A stretch of 64,000 nt of DNA from Firm-04 sp045600205 (GTDB lineage Bacteria; Bacillota; Clostridia; Oscillospirales; Ruminococcaceae), in NCBI GenBank assembly GCA_045600205.1, contig JAZRXM010000014.1:65042-129041 (forward strand), in the 5' to 3' direction. The position numbers were made by a program, and so were the translations under genes. Positions 58,492-64,000 of this stretch are shown here, one piece after another (position 1 is the stretch's first letter; each line of letters begins with the position of its first letter). The notes under the pieces were generated by a model. The model was not told where the DNA came from. It searched no databases and saw only the letters and a list, made by a program, of their open reading frames with translations.

Positions 58492-59607
58492 TTAATCCTC
58501 CTTCTTGAATGTTGGTGTCAGGCTGCGTCCGTTCTGGTCGAAGCCTTCGATCATGCCGACAAGCTGAATCCTCGGCTGTATCATGCCGAAGCGCCTGTGC
58601 TGCACGGTGACGTAATCGCCGACAGCGTAATCTTTATTGTATACATACTGCGTATTGTGCGCAGCGATGTCCGACTCCGATGCTGTTTTCGGTAGCACCA
58701 GCCGTTCCGAGCCGCGAGTGCGCAGCAGTTCCAGATACTTTTCCTCCGGAATCGGTATCGTTTCACCCTCGACCTGCTCTGTCTCGGAAATATCGTCAGC
58801 ATCCACATACAGCTCATAACGTTCAAGGTATGTCGGCTCATCTCCGACACAATAAGTGGTTCGCTTGCGCTCATCGCCCTTACCCTGACCAAAGATATAG
58901 GCGAAGTTTCGCTCAACGGAAGCGTCCTCCGCATAGCTGAAGGACAGCAGATTGCTGTATGCGTCGGAGAAGATAATATGCGGATTATCTTCCTGCATGA
59001 TGCTGCGGTCAGCGCCTTCGGAGAGGTCGAATACCATGCGGTACTGCTCTCCGGAGGATTTCACCAGCCGGATATTTGCTGTGCCGCCGAGCTTCTCGCA
59101 GATCGTATACACCCACTGCATCAGGTTCGTGTATGAGATCTGCAGCGTAGCGGTCTGCTCCCAGCAGGTGCCGGTGACCGTTCCGAGGGAAAGTCCCGGA
59201 ATCCTACGGTTATCCGAGAGAAGCGCATTCTGCGTCACGACCTCCCGGACGATCTCACTGTATGCCTTTGCCGCTGTCACATTGTATGTCGGGTGAATGA
59301 TGCGCCGTTCCAGCAGGCACATCAAAAAGCGACCACGCACTGTCAGGTAGTCGCCGTTCTCAATATCTGTGTTTATAAGCACAGATTCAATGATGCCGAA
59401 GTGCTGATTATCGTCATCACGACCTACAATTCTGCCGGTCTGGAAAATCTCAATATTCTGCGGATTGGCGGCGATATACACCTCAAAGCTGCCGCACTTG
59501 TAGTATTCAATATCCCAGAGCAGCGAAGAAAAGGTGTCGCAGACCGCCTCAAGGGTAATCGTCAGCGCATCTTCCTCCGCTGTCATGCGGTAAACTTCAA
59601 TCTGCAT
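58492..59607 (-). CDS. Siphophage tail protein, Gp37-like
   Basis: A 371-residue baseplate protein of the Siphovirus ReqiPepy6 Gp37-like family: MQIEVYRMTAEEDALTITLE, then WDIEYYKCGSFEVYI, FQTGRIVGRDDDNQHFGIIESV, and the C-terminal VGDYVTVQHRRFGMIQPRIQLVGM, typical of tail-associated lysin or baseplate hub. Start chosen at 59607 (MQIEVYR) behind GGGGG. It lies between Dit-like and LRR proteins as in siphophage tails. Confidence 0.82.
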   Translation of the reverse strand: MQIEVYRMTAEEDALTITLEAVCDTFSSLLWDIEYYKCGSFEVYIAANPQNIEIFQTGRIVGRDDDNQHFGIIESVLINTDIENGDYLTVRGRFLMCLLERRIIHPTYNVTAAKAYSEIVREVVTQNALLSDNRRIPGLSLGTVTGTCWEQTATLQISYTNLMQWVYTICEKLGGTANIRLVKSSGEQYRMVFDLSEGADRSIMQEDNPHIIFSDAYSNLLSFSYAEDASVERNFAYIFGQGKGDERKRTTYCVGDEPTYLERYELYVDADDISETEQVEGETIPIPEEKYLELLRTRGSERLVLPKTASESDIAAHNTQYVYNKDYAVGDYVTVQHRRFGMIQPRIQLVGMIEGFDQNGRSLTPTFKKED

Positions 59608-59608
59608 A

Positions 59609-60466
59609 CTATACCCCCAGATACGCATTCGTGTGGACGATGGTGACTTTCAGGTTTTGCAGTCCCGTGCCGCGCAGATAAAAGCGGTTTCTGCCCTCCC
59701 GCAGCGTCAGCCATGTCGAGCCGGAAACAAGCCGGTTGATGATGTTGGTTTTAACGCCGCCGCGATCAAGCGTGACCGTCTTATTGCCCGTCTTGGTCGT
59801 CACCGTGATAATATCGCCAGCGAGAATGTCGCCGGTGATTTGCAGGTACTCGTCCGTGTCAGCGTTATACAACGTGGGAGAACGTGCATCTTCCAATGCC
59901 TCAATCACCAGCGTGAAGCCGATCTCGTCACCGTCGTTGACAATGGTCATCATGTTCTGTGTGTTGTATTTGCCCAGCACAAACGGCTCCGGGTTGCTTT
60001 CTGTCGGGAACGGGAATGTGAACGCTCCCGTGATCTGGCTGTAATACGCCATGACCGATTCAGTGGAATACCAGTAGATGTCCGGACAGAGAATAGAAAT
60101 CTGTCCCGTGACAAGCTGCTCAAAGATGCTGACCTCACAGGTTTCCACATAGCCCTCGGTGAAAACATCAATGCCTGCTGTCTTGTAGTAGACTTTGACA
60201 TATCTGCTCGGCTTGACCACCTTGTATAGCTGATGCCTGCGGGCTTCCACGCCTACACCGCGCATCTCAAAGGAAATGACCACATTACGCTTCTCGATGA
60301 AGGCGTTGTTCAGGTAACTTCCATCCATGCCTGCATAGCTGGAGGTACTGATCGTGCCGGTGGGAGGATTTAGTCCTTCCACCCGCGATGTCATATACTG
60401 ATTTGCCGTGGCGGTCATGTCAACACGATCGCCGTTGACATTTTCAAGAATAAGACGAAAAAACAT
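59609..60466 (-). CDS. Distal tail (Dit-like) protein, phage tail family
   Basis: A 285-residue protein of the Sipho_tail type: residues 1-130 with GLNPPTGTISTSSYAGMDGSYLNNAFIEKRNVVISFEMRG; later QISILCPDIYWYSTE and a galectin-like C-terminus. It forms the hexameric hub at the siphophage tail tip. AAAGGGGG precedes the ATG. The gene expected upstream, the tape measure, is absent: the next gene runs the other way. Confidence 0.85.
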   Translation of the reverse strand: MFFRLILENVNGDRVDMTATANQYMTSRVEGLNPPTGTISTSSYAGMDGSYLNNAFIEKRNVVISFEMRGVGVEARRHQLYKVVKPSRYVKVYYKTAGIDVFTEGYVETCEVSIFEQLVTGQISILCPDIYWYSTESVMAYYSQITGAFTFPFPTESNPEPFVLGKYNTQNMMTIVNDGDEIGFTLVIEALEDARSPTLYNADTDEYLQITGDILAGDIITVTTKTGNKTVTLDRGGVKTNIINRLVSGSTWLTLREGRNRFYLRGTGLQNLKVTIVHTNAYLGV

Positions 60467-60491
60467 ACAATGCCCCCTTTACTTTTTTTAT

Positions 60492-60520
60492 TTGGATATG
60501 ATATAATAAGATAGTATAAT
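60492..60520 (+). promoter_or_regulatory. Promoter of the nuclease-helicase gene
   Basis: TTGGAT, 17 bp, TATAAT, in the 78-base divergent gap after the Dit-like gene start. A second TATAAT (60502-60507) overlaps and may also serve. Confidence 0.7.
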
Positions 60521-60544
60521 TTCGTCCAAAGAGGTGATCCTGTC

Positions 60545-63500
60545 TTGAACCAAGAATATAGAGATAAGATTAAAGAGCATAAATCAACCCACACGAAAAT
60601 GTCAGCTGAAGATCGTGCTGCAGTAACAACGCTTGAATCGTTTTTGACCTCGGATGGAAAAATCAACACAAGCTTTTCAAGTGATGATAAATGGCCTAAT
60701 CATGATGGCTATTTTGAATTCGTTTCCAATCCATCTCTTTCACGATCTCCTGACCAAAATTTTGTTGTACAAATTAAAGGAACACACTGTTATAAAGAAA
60801 CGAACGGCACTATTTCCTACAGCTTAACGAGCTTAGCGTTCCCAGCATATATAGCAGATGAGGTTACAGCTGATCCGGGTATCCTTTTTGTAGTATTAAA
60901 CCCAGATGTTCGTGGAAAAAAAAGAGTATTTTGGAAATACATTTCACCTCAAGTAATAGAGGCGATCGACTTTAATAAAGATAGTACTACCATAAAGTTT
61001 TCGTCAGATGAGGAGATATTTGATACAGATGAAAGTGTAGAAAATTTTTGCCGATCTTTAGAAAAAATAGTATCTCATCACTTGTTTCTTAGGAAACTTG
61101 ATATGACATCTCTGTCGCCAGAGGACGCACTCAAAATTGTTGATGCTAGATGCTGTGATATTTCTGAAGAAATCGATAGAATCAATCAGGATAATTCGTC
61201 CCGTGATAAATTTTCAAGGCGAATAATTAACTGTTTATATGATTTGTGCTATTCAGCGCTTATTTTAAATGCTTCAAGATTAGGATATAAAGACATTAAT
61301 GAACGATTCGCTTGGGAATTATCTCAGTTTAATATTAGCACGAAATATCTAAGTGTTTTTCTAGCAGGATTAAAATATATCGAGCATAGGATTCCTGATG
61401 ATGGTCAATCAGAAAGACTTATGCTCAAGTATTACAGCTACTTATGGGAAATTCGCAGATTCCTATATGAGTGCTTCAATAAAAGTGTTTTACAGAATCT
61501 CGAAGCATTTCCGTTAGATCTGGATTCCGTTGATACAGAGTATTATGAGATGATCGCTTCCAGTATTGAAAATAGTACAATAATTCCTTCTGCATTAAGA
61601 GCATCTAGATACTACATCCAAAATAGTACTCCTTTTTTCGTAAACGGAGAAAGATACTTTGAAATAACTCTACAGTTAGCTGGTTTGTATGCAACAAAAT
61701 TCAACCGACTAACTGTATATTCCAAGCTAAATATTTCTTCAAATTATTCGATTCAAATATCATATTGTAATGTAAATATCAATCTTTGGGGTAAGAACAA
61801 CACAATAAAGTTCATAACAGGTTGGAAAGTTGCTATAGATCCGATTTGCCTTAACAAACTAGGAAAAATCCTTTATATTCCCCTTAAGCTAAATCGAACA
61901 TATGGCGAATATATTTCCTTAATGGATTTTCTTACAAGCACTGGCATGAATCTTTTGGATATTATTAACCTTCAAGAGGAAAGATTTGCTTATGTGTTAG
62001 AAACCATATATCAAAAAACTAACACAGAAACATTTAAGGAAGTATTGCTCAAGCTACGAAAAGACTATGCATCTGATTCTAGTAAATTCGGCTGCCATAC
62101 AATTCGATATATACTCCTCAATTTACACGAGGAAATACTTGAACCAATCCTTCCTCTCCCCTATGAAACCAAGCGCCTTACAGATGAACTGTACATTACA
62201 ACAAGGTGTTATCCATTTGAAAAAAACCCCTTTATTTCCAATTTAGCAGGAAGGAAAACTCAAAAAGGGAACATTTTTGACATCCTAGCAATCAACAATG
62301 ACAACATCTTACTTAAAGCGATGATGCCATACCGAATCATAGAAAGCCTTATCAAAAAAACTGGTGAATTATTCTTTGATAATTCTTTAGTAGCACCCAT
62401 GAAGGATATTAAGCAATACAATGATCGTCTTGATACATGGGAGAAAGGTGAAGGCTTTTCAATAGGAGAAAACAACGGTCTCTTATCGATAACGTCATAT
62501 GTTGACACAACATTATCAATTCTTAAAACACTAATTGCGCTATCGAAAATCGCTAATAAAGATCAGGGATTAATCAACACCCGCTTCCTAAAAAATAGCC
62601 AAATTACTTTTGATGACCCGATTAAACGAATAGTTTTAGAAAAAGCATTTGTCAAATCGCAAGTTCTCCTAATCTATGGTGCAGCGGGAACAGGCAAAAC
62701 CACCTTGATGAATCATCTCTCAGATTTGTTTAAAGGCTCTCAAAAACTGTTTTTAGCTAAAACACATACAGCACTCCACAATCTAAAAAGGCGCATCCAT
62801 AACGCAAACAACGCTTCCTTTGAAAGCGTTGATAGTTTCGCCAAGAAAACATTTCAAGTTCATTATGATATAGTTTTTATTGACGAATGTAGTATAATTG
62901 ACAATAGAACAATGAAGTCGCTGCTAGAAAAAATTGATGATAAGACATTGTTGGTATTAGCGGGCGATATTTATCAAATAGAGTCTATTGATTTTGGAAA
63001 TTGGTTCTACTATGCCAAAGATGTTGTCTCGACAGACGGTGCTAATATTGAGCTGTTGAATAATTGGAGAACAGAAAAACAGGAATTAAAAACTCTGTGG
63101 GATGAAGTCAGAAATAAGAAGCCATTAATTACTGAAAAATTAGTAATCGACGGTCCTTTTTCAGCTAATATTGGAGAAGATATTTTCACTCCTTGTGATG
63201 AAGACGAGGTCATACTATGTCTGAATTATAACGGAAAGTTTGGCCTTAATAACATGAATCTTTACTTTCAAAATGCCAATAACAATAGTGAGCCATTCAC
63301 ATGGGCAGAATGGACATTCAAAATTGGAGATAAAGTTATATTCGTAGACACAAAACGATCCGCATTACTATATAATAATCTAAAAGGAAAGATTGTTAAT
63401 ATTAGTAAGAATGAATCATCCATAACCTTTACCCTCGATGTGGATACAGTTTTGAATGAACAGCAATGTTTAGGTGAAGACTTTGAATTCATAAAAGCTG

Positions 63501-63844
63501 ATCATAAGTCAACAAGGATACGATTAATAGTCTTAGCTGATGATGAAAACATAACAGAAGAGAATAGATTGAAAACAATTATACCTTTTCAAATTGCGTA
63601 TGCGGTTTCAATTCACAAAGCTCAAGGATTAGAGTTCAATTCTGTAAAAATCATTATTCCTCCGGTTAACGCGGAGAGAATAACACATTCAATTTTCTAT
63701 ACGGCAATAACAAGAGCTAAAGAACAACTGAAGATATATTGGAGTGCTGAAACAATGAAAACTATAATATCAAGCTTCACTGATTTATCTGTAAAACAGC
63801 AAAGCCTAGATATTATAAAAAAGAAATTGTTGTCAGAAGAATAA
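60545..63844 (+). CDS. DUF4365-like nuclease fused to superfamily 1 helicase
   Basis: A 1099-residue AT-rich protein, unlike its neighbours in composition. The start is TTG 60545 after GAGGTGATC; ATG 60599 is the alternative. Residues 20-180 hold a PD-(D/E)xK-like core: D54 in KWPNHDGYFEF and Q76-x-K78 in FVVQIKGTH. A 500-residue middle is helical and unrecognised. From about 700: Walker A GAAGTGKTTLM (near 712), Walker B DIVFIDECS (780-781), GDIYQIESID, arginine-bearing NWRTEKQEL, VSIHKAQGLEF (near 1022) and YTAITRAKEQL, all superfamily 1 (RecD/UvrD-like). DUF4365 nucleases next to ATPases or helicases are found in defence islands. Anti-phage function is inferred. Confidence 0.85.
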   Translation: MNQEYRDKIKEHKSTHTKMSAEDRAAVTTLESFLTSDGKINTSFSSDDKWPNHDGYFEFVSNPSLSRSPDQNFVVQIKGTHCYKETNGTISYSLTSLAFPAYIADEVTADPGILFVVLNPDVRGKKRVFWKYISPQVIEAIDFNKDSTTIKFSSDEEIFDTDESVENFCRSLEKIVSHHLFLRKLDMTSLSPEDALKIVDARCCDISEEIDRINQDNSSRDKFSRRIINCLYDLCYSALILNASRLGYKDINERFAWELSQFNISTKYLSVFLAGLKYIEHRIPDDGQSERLMLKYYSYLWEIRRFLYECFNKSVLQNLEAFPLDLDSVDTEYYEMIASSIENSTIIPSALRASRYYIQNSTPFFVNGERYFEITLQLAGLYATKFNRLTVYSKLNISSNYSIQISYCNVNINLWGKNNTIKFITGWKVAIDPICLNKLGKILYIPLKLNRTYGEYISLMDFLTSTGMNLLDIINLQEERFAYVLETIYQKTNTETFKEVLLKLRKDYASDSSKFGCHTIRYILLNLHEEILEPILPLPYETKRLTDELYITTRCYPFEKNPFISNLAGRKTQKGNIFDILAINNDNILLKAMMPYRIIESLIKKTGELFFDNSLVAPMKDIKQYNDRLDTWEKGEGFSIGENNGLLSITSYVDTTLSILKTLIALSKIANKDQGLINTRFLKNSQITFDDPIKRIVLEKAFVKSQVLLIYGAAGTGKTTLMNHLSDLFKGSQKLFLAKTHTALHNLKRRIHNANNASFESVDSFAKKTFQVHYDIVFIDECSIIDNRTMKSLLEKIDDKTLLVLAGDIYQIESIDFGNWFYYAKDVVSTDGANIELLNNWRTEKQELKTLWDEVRNKKPLITEKLVIDGPFSANIGEDIFTPCDEDEVILCLNYNGKFGLNNMNLYFQNANNNSEPFTWAEWTFKIGDKVIFVDTKRSALLYNNLKGKIVNISKNESSITFTLDVDTVLNEQQCLGEDFEFIKADHKSTRIRLIVLADDENITEENRLKTIIPFQIAYAVSIHKAQGLEFNSVKIIIPPVNAERITHSIFYTAITRAKEQLKIYWSAETMKTIISSFTDLSVKQQSLDIIKKKLLSEE

Positions 63845-63919
63845 TCACACATTCAGCGCATTGACTCTGCGAAAAAATCTCTGTAAATTCCAAAACTGTG
63901 ATAAAAAAAGTTATGTGGT

Positions 63920-63953
63920 GAGCGGCTTGAAAGAACAGCCGCTCTGATTTTTT
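63920..63953 (+). terminator. Terminator after the nuclease-helicase gene
   Basis: GAGCGGCT, nine bases, AGCCGCTC, then TGATTTTTT. Confidence 0.85.
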
Positions 63954-63984
63954 ACAGTATACAATGAATACTGTAATTTGTCAA
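63952..63984 (-). promoter_or_regulatory. Leftward consensus promoter with overlapping palindrome
   Basis: Minus strand: TTGACA (63984-63979), 17 bp, TATACT (63961-63956). A perfect inverted repeat TTACAGTAT, seven bases, ATACTGTAA (63952-63976) covers the -10 and spacer, the place of a repressor operator. It reads towards the 3' end of the nuclease-helicase gene, so it may make antisense or a short RNA. Confidence 0.6.
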
Positions 63985-64000
63985 GCTGCTAAGGATATCA

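Noticed and set aside
55261..60466. Contractile injection system or tailocin
   Set aside because: The tail genes are siphophage type (Dit-like, Gp37-like) and no sheath, tube or AAA ATPase gene is visible in the window.

Overview
The window looks like the chromosome of a cellulosome-producing Ruminococcus-type member of the Oscillospiraceae. Four large secreted plant-polysaccharide enzymes carry dockerin modules: GH74, GH5, CE12-CBM35-CE12 and GH11-CBM22-GH10. Housekeeping gene order is Gram-positive (rplS, signal peptidases, rbgA, rnhB, yraN), and ribosome binding sites are strong AGGAGG types. The species cannot be fixed from this sequence alone. No rRNA, tRNA or CRISPR array was seen.

1-10150, leftward: a housekeeping run of rplS, four tandem signal peptidase I genes, rbgA, rnhB, yraN, thrC, a metallophosphoesterase, trigger factor and clpP (cut by the window edge). 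10260-13095, rightward: a GH74 xyloglucanase with a dockerin. 13100-20805, leftward: glycolytic genes pgk, tpiA and gpmI, with three paralogous membrane TPR-like proteins between them. 20900-24750: two lipoproteins, then murF and ddl. 24836-29606: a hexosamine locus made of an epimerase, a ROK-type kinase and a NagA-NahK-like fusion. 29700-31290: tadA and a CPBP-family protein that has lost its catalytic residues.

31395-43405 is the fibre-degradation region: GH5 cellulase, a two-headed CE12 esterase, an orphan sugar-binding lipoprotein, a sigma-like regulator pair and a GH11/GH10 xylanase, interleaved with yihY and a DUF1292 gene. Between the esterase and the binding protein lies a 750-base gap. 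I read it as two tandem homologous small RNA genes with C-rich single-stranded regions. The first contains a 9-nt perfect complement to the Shine-Dalgarno regions of the GH74 and CE12 genes. This is my best candidate for an undescribed regulatory system.

43435-48163 is ordinary chromosome: rsmE, a flippase, a zinc-ribbon protein and rlmD. From about 48.2 kb to the window end lies an integrated phage-like element. It holds an AT-rich lone gene, three overlapping serine-recombinase genes, a SHOCT-like protein, endolysin, holin and a leftward tail/baseplate module up to a Dit-like protein. No tape measure, capsid or terminase gene appears. Instead the tail module abuts a divergent AT-rich 1099-residue protein joining an N-terminal DUF4365-like nuclease region to a C-terminal superfamily 1 helicase, a likely anti-phage defence gene. 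A repressible-looking leftward promoter lies just beyond it, at the window edge.
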